Shown one piece after another: positions 24,130 through 34,800 of a DNA stretch of 64,000 nucleotides. This stretch comes from Ampullaceana balthica (taxonomy: Eukaryota; Mollusca; Gastropoda; Lymnaeidae). The stretch covers positions 244,073 to 308,072 of the forward strand of contig CALYLW010000738.1 in the NCBI GenBank assembly GCA_944989445.1. The letters are read 5' to 3'. Numbering within the stretch: the first letter of the stretch is position 1; each line of letters opens with the position of its first letter. The notes beneath the pieces are model-generated. The model ran no database searches and was not told where the DNA came from. It worked only from the letters and a program-made list of their open reading frames with translations. Position numbers and translations under genes: made by a program.

Positions 24130-24455
24130 ATCGCAGCGCCACCTAACAGCACTTACATCCATACAGACAACGAGAATCAATGTACATAATTAACTTAAGT
24201 AACTTATCCGTGTTTGATCAATACGAAATATTTAAGCTTGCTGAAATGTACACAAAGTATTTCATCAATATACATAATTCCCGTTGTCTGTATGCATGTA
24301 TGGAATAATGCACACAAAGTATTTCATAATAATTATAAATCCTCAAATCCTATTTTTACATCGTTCCCTTATCAAAAATTAAAATATAAGCCTAAAACAA
24401 TGAAGTCATATAATATCAGTATACATAAAACAATGACGTCATATAATTTTTTTTA
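24130..24455 (-). repeat. Family R copy, reverse orientation
   Basis: CGCAGCGCCACCTAACAGCA, GAAATGTACACAAAGTATTT and AATGACGTCATATAATTTTT are reverse matches to family R copies. Confidence 0.65.
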
Positions 24456-24459
24456 ACAT

Positions 24460-24900
24460 CGAACTGTTCTTTATCAATGTCAATAAATAGATTTATATGA
24501 TTTTCCAATTCTTCATTTTGTACTTTACGTGGTATTATACACGAATATTTTTCTTGCAAAGACATGCAACTTGTCAACGCGTTCTTTTATTTTCTTTTTC
24601 CATCCATGGATAAAAACATTTCTCATTGTACTTCTTGCTCTAGAGATAAACTTTTCCCACTCATATTTTTTCTCCTTTTAACTCGGCGTTCAGTTAATAT
24701 CTCCAACTCTTTATAACAGCATTCTGTATTAACAGACCTCTTTGTTCCATGTAGTGGGTTTGCATTAATTTTAAAAAAGACGGGTTCCCATAAATAGAGA
24801 TAATATAGAAAAGAAAAAGATTGCATTGTACTGAGTATAATTCCTGCATCTGATCTCGTTTTACTAGTTACTTCTTCAGGTGTCAATTTTTCCAAGACTC
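24460..24900 (-). pseudogene. hAT/ZMYM1-like transposase fragment
   Basis: Minus-strand reading gives RSDAGIILSTMQSFSFLYYL, YLWEPVFFKIN, CYKELEILTERRVKRRKNM and, after a frame change, EKKYEWEKFISRAR. The order (SFSFLYYLYLW, FKIN, CYKELE, RRKK) resembles the middle of ZMYM1/hAT-like transposases. At least one frameshift and several stops are present. Family call by eye only. Confidence 0.5.
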
Positions 24901-24904
24901 TTGA

Positions 24905-25794
24905 AATTTTATAGTATGTCTTTTTTCTAAAATATTTATGCTATTGTGGTGTTTATTAGCGGAGAAATTTGAATATGTTCATGTTCTTGCCATTAATATT
25001 AATATTTTTTTCCATAAAAAAAAAGACGAACTCAAAGTAAACACACATTGCTTTAAAAATAGGATAGGCGTCAGATTTTTAATGAATAATCTTATTTTGA
25101 TGAAAACCACAAATTATGTGTGCTACTTTAATGCAATAAAAACAAAATAAATTTAATTTTTAGTATGTTACCTTACAATAATTTTCTGAAAACTGAAACA
25201 ATAATATAAATTACTACTTTCAAGTTAAACACAATATTTGAACCACCATGCCATGTAGGTACTTGTTAGCGCATCATTCTGCGCATGTAGAAAATCCACA
25301 CAAAAAAACTATCGTGGCTACATTACTAGCACATATTATTAGTCCCAGCAGGGATATGTTTATTTTGTGTTTGCAGTTTTCTTACAAAAGCGCCATCTGT
25401 GACGTATACCACTTAAGTTTGCAAACAAATCGATACCTTTTTTGAGCGACTTAATTTTTTTAAAGGTTTTGCGTTAGTTATAACAACCACTATGTAATCA
25501 AACAAATGTTGTGAGACCTGTTAACTAAGACTAGAAATAAGGAATAGTTTTGTTTCATCTTGGTTTTCCCCCTTCAAAAGAAAAAGGGCGGTTGTCGGAA
25601 ATGGCTTTACTTTTCAAATGCCCACAAATGCCGCCCGCTAAATGTGTGCCCCCCCTAGCTACGCCACTGCCAGTCAGAACTTAAATAGCTTATTATTGAG
25701 CACGCGTGTGTCATTATATGGTTATTGCTGTGACTTCGTTCATTCCTTACAAGCTACGCATTTTAGTCTGTTGATTTAGAAGTATAATGTATGT
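24905..25794. other. AT-rich sequence with a MITE-end fragment
   Basis: CCTAGCTACGCCACTG at about 25656 looks like a hAT-like terminus without a visible partner. Confidence 0.4.
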
Positions 25795-26015
25795 GGCAGC
25801 TGGTTAGAGATGTCAATAGTGCGCTCGCCTCACAAGCTGAGGGGCGTGGGATCTAGCCCACTTTAAAGCCACAATAAAAAATGTTGATGAATGACTATAG
25901 CTAAAAAAAAAGTCCTCCGCTGACCTGGAGAGGAGATGGGTGCCGCCAGGTCTACCAAGCCCCGAGAAAGTTCTAATGGAAACATTAGCACCCTCTACGA
26001 CCACGAGGTTATGGG
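25795..26015 (+). mobile_element. tRNA-Val-headed SINE, copy 1
   Basis: The head reads AGTGCGCTCGCCTCACAAGC, close to a tRNA-Val (CAC) anticodon arm, followed by a T-arm-like GTGGGATCTAGCCCAC with a decayed B box. The body (GTCCTCCGCTGACCTGGAGA to CACGAGGTTATGGGAC) is shared with the copy at 53.7 kb. Confidence 0.75.
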
Positions 26016-26019
26016 ACAG

Positions 26020-26615
26020 AAAGAAATTTTTTAAAAAATAATAATTTAAAAAAATAATGTTTGTGCCATTTCATTTCGAAAGTACAAATGTTGCTGCAAT
26101 ATAAACTAAAGCGTTATGCAATTACAGTTGTTGTTTTTTTTTAATTAAAAAGATTTGATTGAATGCCTGTCTCCTGGGCTAAAGCTGTGTAAACGAAACA
26201 TTTTAACGAGAAAGTCAAAAAAAAATAACAGCAGTATAATGCGTTTCAAAAATGGTATCTCCTTAAACAAAAAGTGTTCCTCTTAAAATTCTAAATCTGT
26301 AAAATGAATAATTAAAAGGATTTTTTTTTAAACTTCAAAATTAAAATTCACGGGATTGAATGTAGTCGTGGTGATAAGGGAATGCACATCGCTCAGAGAA
26401 GAGAGGCCCACGCTTACAGCTTTAAAAGCCGATCTCTATCAACTTATTTGTTGAGCTGACCACATGCTGTACAATATCCCAAATCCTGGGCCTGATGTCG
26501 ATACCCTGGTGGATTTAAACGTGTTGGGGTGGAGGGGATGCGAGACTTTCGCTAGCAAAATTTACTTCAACCCTTCCTCATCCTGCCAACGGTCTTCGGT
26601 CTACTAGGAGGAAAT
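26020..26615. other. No feature recognised
   Basis: AT-rich to 26340, then mixed composition; no exon supported. Confidence 0.4.
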
Positions 26616-26617
26616 CC

Positions 26618-26795
26618 CATGTTCCCTTTTAGCTGCGCGGCTGCTCGACCGCGCAAATATCTAACCGACGTCGCGAAGTTGTTCAGAATTACCGCGCAGC
26701 AATTTTTGTTAAACATTGCATAACCGTGCTACTTTTCACACGAGTTTTTTTTTCTTAACATGCAAACGGGCCAACGAACCTTAGAGGGAACATTG
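26618..26795. mobile_element. MITE of the CAATGTTCCC family upstream of the HtrL-like gene
   Basis: Starts CATGTTCCCTTTTAGCTGCG and ends TTAGAGGGAACATTG, with the same GCTGCGCGG and ACCGACGTCGCG interior as the 62.6 kb copy. It ends about 260 bp before the start codon. Confidence 0.72.
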
Positions 26796-26799
26796 AAGA

Positions 26800-27053
26800 T
26801 ATCCTCCTTTCACTAGACACACCGATGTATCTTTCCCTCAAATCAAACAAAGACAACGCGGACGAAATATTATATCACCTATTCCTTGCAGCCTCCGAAA
26901 TTTTCGATCTACTGTGGAGACGAGCCGCAATGAAATAGAGAAAACGCGATAGAAGCGCTGATCACGTGACTTCGAATCCGCCGAGGCTGGGTGAAGGCGG
27001 GACAAAGTGCCGACGTCGTCGTGTCCTCTGATAGAGTCGTCCCATCCCGGCCA
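26800..27053 (+). promoter_or_regulatory. 5' flank of the HtrL-like gene with a TCACGTGA palindrome
   Basis: GC content rises before the ATG. TCACGTGA at 26962-26969 is an E-box of the type bound by MITF/TFE bHLH-zip factors in animals. There is no clear TATA box. The promoter role rests on position only. Confidence 0.3.
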
Positions 27054-27141
27054 ATGAACACGTCGACAAAGAGGTTTATCTGCCTAGCCGCTGCAGTGGC
27101 CGTCGGGATAGCGTTTCTGGTTGCCAAGGATACCTTCTATG
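27054..27141 (+). CDS. HtrL-like gene, coding exon 1 (signal anchor)
   Basis: ATG in the context ggccaATGa opens 29 codons plus one base and ends at the donor G|GTGAGT. It encodes the short N-terminal tail and the hydrophobic anchor. The sequence just upstream is GC-richer than its surroundings, as expected for a 5' end. Confidence 0.82.
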
Positions 27142-27340
27142 GTGAGTAGATTTAGATCTTCCCTTTTAGAAACTGTACGTAAACATAGGAATGTACTTTT
27201 ATTAGCTGGTCGTTTGAATTAGGTGTAGTTGTGTATCCATGGGTAAGACATATGTGTTGTGTAAATACTGACAACCGCAGCAGAAGTAGACTGTGAGCGT
27301 TCAAAGTTTTAACCAATGAAAACATGGATACCATGAAATC

Positions 27341-27419
<79 letters not shown>

Positions 27420-30400
27420 AGCTTAAAGAATCGTTACTGGTGAATTTTTTCGAATTTGACAAAAATAACACTTGACCTAGAAACACTAGAAGATATAGTA
27501 GTAATACTTAAGGCATTAAATTCTAGCTTAGAAACACGATAGATCAACAATCTTATATAACGCTCAGACATAGGAATAGGAATAGAACACACTACTTTTT
27601 TGCATATGATAGAAGAAAAAAAACTTGTCTTTCTATCTGGCATTTGGTTGTGGAATAAGTTGCATGAACAAAACAGAAAGAGTTAAACACTTCAACGTTC
27701 TAAAGTCTAATAAAAATGCAGGACTGGACGAAAGCAAAAGATAATTGTGAAGTTCGCATTAATCTTCTATATAGAAAAGCGTCTAAGATATTAATGAAAA
27801 ATGCACATTAGTAGTTCCTGTCTTCAGTTTATTAATTTGGACGCGTCTGTCATTTTAAATCATTGTATTCTACAAGATAATAATTTTTAATGAAGAAAAC
27901 TATGATTACTTTTTTTTTACCTTTTAAAATTTATTAAATGTAACTTATCCTTCAATATTTGGTCGCCAAATAGTAATTTTATTAATGGAAACCTAACCGA
28001 AAACTAGTCAAACCAGATATGCAGTATCTTATGTTATCTGTTACTTACGCTCCATCTATATATAAACAAAGATTATTGCGACTTACGATTATCCATGTTT
28101 TACTTCTAATCTTGAATTTGTTAAAAAGTTTAAAACGTTGATTGAGCGTTGGTTCTCCCGCTTTAATCAGGCAACACACGTAATACCCCAGACGTGAAAA
28201 CAGAGAATTAGTAGGTGTGTTATATGTGTAAATTTAATTTTATATACACTTTTTGTATATTCGGCGAAATTATTAAAAACATTGACGTATTTTAGATTCA
28301 GCGATTTCAACAAATAAAGTTTTCAGTCTTACAAACGACACTTAATTTTTATATTTCCGTTTTCAAGACATTTACTTTAGTTCGTGTGGTTTGTTGTGTT
28401 AAATTTATAAAATAGTTTCTTAATTGTTTTTTTATCTGATTAATGTAAGACACTCTAAGATACATGACTCGACGTGTATCAGACTCAAGTAGGTTCATTT
28501 CCCATGGTTAAGAGTCGGCTATGTTACTTAAAATAAATAATGCCAAAATGTCGTTTTTAGAGAATCCAACAAGAAGAAGTACGATTTCGAAAATAAATAT
28601 GAACAAATCATGGATAAGCATAATATACAATAATCTTATGCATATAGAAGTAGCGCCTGTAAGAGATAAGATAAGATAAGAAAGATCAGATAAGATAAGA
28701 TAAAAAATAGAGGCGTTCTCATCCTCTGATTAGATGGAAATTAATGCTTCTAAAAGCTTTTTTTATTTTTACCCATAACTGTCAATTCCGCAATGTCAAC
28801 AGGCTACTGTTTTAACAAAATAACTATTAATTCATTAATACAATTAAGTGCCTTAATGAAACAAAAATGCTGCTACTACAAATATTTTAAAACAATAATA
28901 ATAATAAAGATGATAGTTATAAACTATAACTCTTTATTATCCACGGTTATCTAAAATCTTGAGCCTCAAATGTTCAAATGGTGCGTGCGTATTCGTGTAC
29001 TGTTGAAACCGACAGCTCTAATGTTTCAAAAAACGATGTCATCTAACATTATACACTTAGCTTTAGGGCAAGAAACAGTTTAGCCGGTGTTCCGAGAGTT
29101 CGTCTTCCTGATTGTCACTATTGCTGATGGGAATATTGTTTCATAAGTATAATTTAAGACTATTACTCGTGGGTTCCCTGGGGGAATAATGTAAAGACCT
29201 GAGCGCCATCTTCCTATCGGAAATCAATGGTACGGCAACATTCTAAAACGTGTTGCATTATGGGTGAATTTTGTGTTTTCCAAGTAGCCCTGCGTTCGAG
29301 ATAACGTTTGATAACGGACTTTGGACACGCACAGGGGCAGGCAAAACCAATCAATATGGCCAGAAGCGTCACTAGGGTCGGTGTCACCCAGTGCGGTGGC
29401 TCATTGTGTCACCCCCACCTGACTAATCTCATAAACCTCCCCCCTCCCCGAGTCTGCCAGTGCCAAATAACGGGAACACACGGAATTTTACATTTTGGCG
29501 TAAACCCTTGTGATGGTGTCACCCGGTGCGGTCCACACCACGCCTCTGAATATGGCAACAGGCGATTTTTTTTCCTAACTGGCAGGACGCTCGTGGTTGA
29601 CTGCCAATTAATTAGTGGCAGACTGTGTGTGCATTGAGAAGCGTAGCTAGACGTTGGTTGCCTCGTATCATAAGTAAAACTTACGATAGAGGAGCTACAC
29701 CAGCAGCTGATAGTTTCCCAACTCCGCCTTTGCATTCGCCGTTTTGCTAGATACTGAATGGCCCGTCTAGTGCTCTGTATGCTAGATACTGAATGGCCAT
29801 TTGGCCCATCTAGTACTCTGTATGCAAAATACTGAATGGCCCTTTGGCCCGTCTAGTGCTCTGTATTCTAGTTACTGACTGGCCCTTTGGCCCGTCTAGT
29901 GCTCTGTATACTAGATACTGAATGGCCCTTTGGCCCGTCTAGTACTCTTGGATGATCCCCTGCCTTGTTGTATTAACATCTGGGTCAACTCGTGGTTACA
30001 GTCCAGTTAAGAGTAAAAAGTTTAAAAGAAAATATTACTTTCATTTTAAGACGTATGCGGACGCATGAGATGTTAGTTGGAAATGGCAGACAGCACAGAC
30101 ATATGTTGATGTTGTAGGATGACAGATAATTCATTTATGTGTTGATGCTCCAAGAACATGACAGACAACACACATATATATTTTGATATAATAAGAACAT
30201 GACAGATAACACATATATGTTGATGTTCTAAGAGCATGACAGATGCATAATGAGGACGACAGAAACATATTTATATGTGGACAAAGTTGAACATTTAAGT
30301 CCAAAAATTTAGCCGATAGTAACTACTAACAATAGTGATAACAATTATGAAACCAGCAAGGGACTAGCATGGATAAGGACATCTGACATCAGTAGTGATA

Positions 30401-30849
30401 TTTGAAAAGATAGTACATGTAATGTGTAGTACAATAAGAACATTAAATGTCAATGTTAGAGTAATGACAAAATTGTAATAAATATTTAAATGAATTCAAA
30501 ATTTCTGTTCAGCTTTCTGGGCTCACTCCCGGGATATATTCATTGTTATTGTTGATATTTCGTTTGCTAATGGAATCTGTCAGTCAACCCAGAGTAGTTT
30601 TTCGATGAAGTCACTAGATCATTGATGGCGAACCTATGGCACGCGTGCCACGTTCGGTACGCAGAGCCTCATCAGCCGGGAAGGGACTAAAATATTACTT
30701 CTTTAATCAAACCAATTAAGCCAAACCCACATTTTCAGGTTTCATTACAGTGTTGGCACTTTGCTATTTATAAGTGGGTTTTTGTTTGAATTTTGGACTC
30801 TCATCCCAGAAAAAAGTTCACCGCCACTACACTAGAATGTCTGTCTAAG

Positions 30850-30885
<36 letters not shown>

Positions 30886-31816
30886 AATAAAAAAATCACA
30901 TTAACAATCTTATACAGTAGATGGTACCAATATAACATGAATTTGAGTTGATTATATTGAGTTTAAACGTTAAAATCATTATGCTATGCTATGTAACATT
31001 TTTCAACCTTCGATGAAAATACACATGTTGTTTTATCTATAGGTAGCTACAACATACGATACACACCAATCGGCAATACGTCATCGGATGTTCAGGTAGG
31101 TTGAATTCGATACCTGGCTTCTGATACTGCAGCACGGCGTCTTTAGAAGTAGAGAGAACTTTCAAAAAAATAATTTTTAAAAAAAATGGTAATTGATTAC
31201 GGTCACCTGCTATTTTATTGTGAATCCAAAATGGTTCAGGCGGTTCTAGTGTCATCCTGATATGTTTTATATTGTTGTAGAATGATCTTTATATTGTTCC
31301 ATTGTAACCCTGATTAACCTAAATCTGGAACGTTTTTTACTATGCCGTCCTCCAAGGGATTTAGCAGCTATCGTGGGATCCTGAAGTTTCATTTTAATAA
31401 TTCCGAATGATCCTAAAAGGGATACGATTTTAATGTGCCACATCCCAGCGTCCTAACTGCGGCTTAGTGGCCGTCCATACAGTACGTCACGCTATTTTGA
31501 CCATTTCTAACTCCCCCCTCCCCCCTGTTACAAACTGTCACACTTTCTTACACCCCTCCCACCCCCCTCTGGAGCGTGACGTACTTTATGGACGGCCCCT
31601 TAGTTATATTTAACGTTGAACTGATCATCGTGCTATTCAGACTTCGTGTTTGTTGTATTTTGAAATTCAAAACCTTAACTTTCTTAAAGGAAATTGTTAC
31701 TCACTTCCTTATCAGTCATAATTGGACATCTTTAAAATCAGAAACCGCAAGTTTAAAAAAAACACAAAACCTTAAACTATAAATCATCTTCTTCTCTTAT
31801 CAAAATACACTCATCA

Positions 31817-31866
<50 letters not shown>

Positions 31867-34800
31867 CAGTGCCACAAACCATTTAAAAAAAATAATCAGT
31901 AATTCAATAAATCAATGAAACTTCCCTTAGGCAGGAGGGTATAATATAACCTCACCAAACGTCTTCCGATGTGTAACAATTCGTCAGCTGTAACCCTGGG
32001 AAACTATCTCTTGACTCATGTCTCTGATAATTGATCGACGCGAGTCGGCCAAACCTTTTAACTCAGGACCAGCCATCGATTGATCCCATCATATTTCCGG
32101 CTGTGTGCGCAGTCATGTCTTGAGCGGTGTAGGGTTTTCGGGGGCGGCGGGGCGCGGATTGAAACATTTGTCCGAGGTATCCATCGCTAAGAGATTAGAT
32201 AAGGGCTGACCAAACTTATTGATCGATGCCAATGGAAATGTCGCATTTGTTGGAGAGTCGGGGTTAAACAATGCTTTAATTTTCAATAATTTCTCAAGCT
32301 AAAAGGAAAGATGGCACATTTATTAAGCATGAAGTATTTACATACGTGACAAAAGTAATTTTTAAAAAAAAAGTTTGATATTGTAGCAGCCGCTGAAAAG
32401 CACACATACACATGGGCAACCTAAAAATTAGTTTTGTTTAGCTTCTGGCTTTGACGCAAAAAAAAATTTAAAAAAAAATTATCCGGTTAAAATAAACATC
32501 AGTGCTACTTCCCACAATTTGACCAGCTTTAATCTCCGCCAGTTACCAGTTGTCACACATCAGATTATTCTGCTAATTTTGTAACGCAAATATTTTGAAA
32601 TATTCTTTTTGAAAAGATAAATGTCTAGGGCTACTATTTATTATAGTATACCTCTGCAGATGTTTCACGATGATTCTTTTGAGATTGCAGGTAGGCGCTT
32701 TTATACCTTTCCTTTCTAAATGATAAGAGAAGCGTTCCTCTGTATTTCTACTTCCTGTGATGATCCCACAAAGGCATTCTTATAGCTTTGCTTTCTCTGA
32801 TGACGACGCATATTTACTTATGCATCTCTGTTCGCTGGCCTTCGCACATAGCTACTTATATATGTCTGCTCTCTTGTGATGTGACAGTAGAAACTTCCAT
32901 TTGTCTACTTCTGTGATGGTCACGCATAGTTGAAAGTATCGCCGCTATAGTATCCGACCAACAATCGTTTTAGAAGTATCTCTTATTTAAACTATTCTTT
33001 TCTATCTATTCATAGCTTAAAATATCCTTTTATAAATATCCATTGCTTTAAAAAAAAATTCCTAAGTAACCATTTCACAAAGTATCGTTTCCTTAGTAAC
33101 CATTACACAAAGTATCGTTTCCTTGGTAACCATTACACAAAGTATCTTTTCCTAAGAAACCATTACACAAAGTATCGTTTCCTAAGAAACCATTACACAA
33201 AGTATCGTTTCCTAAGAAACCATTACACAAAGTATCACTTTGAACTGTTTCAAACGCACACCAGTAATGATATCTGCTGACTGTGATACTGCCCTTCGTC
33301 ATTTAAACCAATCATTTCCATCTTACGTCACAGAGGTTGCCAGGGTCGTCCGCTCCCCATGACGTCACGGTGGTCACGCTGTACCTACCGCTGGGCAAGT
33401 TCAAGAAAGGCGCCGGCGACAACTACTACACCAACGACAAGTACAAGAACTGGATGCAGACGTGGGCGTGGCTCACCAACAAGGTCGTGGCCTTCTTCGA
33501 GGACGACGACTACATGGAGCACTTCCGGTATGTCATCGGCGGCAACTCCTGGGATAACCTTTAATTCTTGACAGAAGTGGAGTTCGCCTTGTCTATGAGA
33601 GACGTCCCTGCAATTAGTGATTATAATAGCTATTTTTATTTGTTTTTATGGTGTTTCTTCTTTTAAAAAAAATCTACAAGTTATATGATTTAATAATAAA
33701 AAATGGTAGGTTTAGAAAAATTAATTTGTTATGCACTCCAACTATTAGCCCACCACTCCGCACACTTGCAGCCACAACAACCCATCTTCCATCAAGACGT
33801 ATCCCCCACCCCCACCCCTATTCTGACGTCTTGCTATTTACTTCCAAAAGACCAAAAACACCTAACTTGTCCCAAACTCTTTCGCCATTGTAGCAAACTC
33901 CGCTCCTCCCAGCCCGCAGACAGAACCGTGCTGGTCAAGGTCAGCCGGTCCCAGCTGAACGCCTTCAAGGACTACGACCGGATCAACGCCCTCTACGGCC
34001 GCCCGGAGTACCCCAAGCACCACCCCAATACGGTCAACGCCAACTACTCGTGCACCATGAACGCCAAGTACGACGTGCTGCAGATGGCCATGGACTTGGG
34101 GCACGTCAGCACGGAGTTCATAGCGTGGCTCGACATCGGAACTTTGAGGTATACCCCGACACCAATGTTCCCTTTAAACCGCGTGACTGCGCGGCCGCGA
34201 AGATATCTCTGACTGCCGTCTCGCAGCAGTGTAGGATTAGCGCGCAGCTTGGGGCACGTCAGAGCGGATTTCGTAGTGTGGATCGACAACGGAACTTTGA
34301 GGTATACCCCGACACCAATGTTCCCTTTAAACCGCGTGACTGCGTGGCCGCGAAGATATCTCTGACTGCCGTCTCGCGGCAGTGTAGGATTACCGCGCAG
34401 CTTGGGGCACGTCAGAACGGATATTAATTTGGTTATAGAAATATAAGGAACAGGCTTTTGTTTCACTTTCCGAGCCGATCAAATTAGCAGCCCGCGACTG
34501 CTGGTTTGTAGATAATCGAGTACATGATTTTCTTGTGTTCCGTGTGTTTTACCGTTCATTGTTTATTCCATGCTCAATGGTGGAGCATGATGTATGTTAA
34601 ATACATGCTGGTAGACTTTCTTATAATAATTATTGGAGGAATTTTAGCATTTGTTTACTCCATAAAGGCTGAATTTCTTTGTTTAACCCGTGTAAGAACA
34701 TGTTTGTATTTGATCATTTTTAGGAGAATATTATTTGTTTAATCTACGCGGGATTTGGTTCTTTGTTTTAATCCATTCAGGAACATGTTATTTGTTTAAT

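Noticed and set aside
33862..34104. Minus-strand frame opposite HtrL-like exon 4, and similar frames opposite GT11 exons
   Set aside because: Shadow frames opposite GC-rich coding exons; the plus-strand reading is the one with motifs and splice sites.
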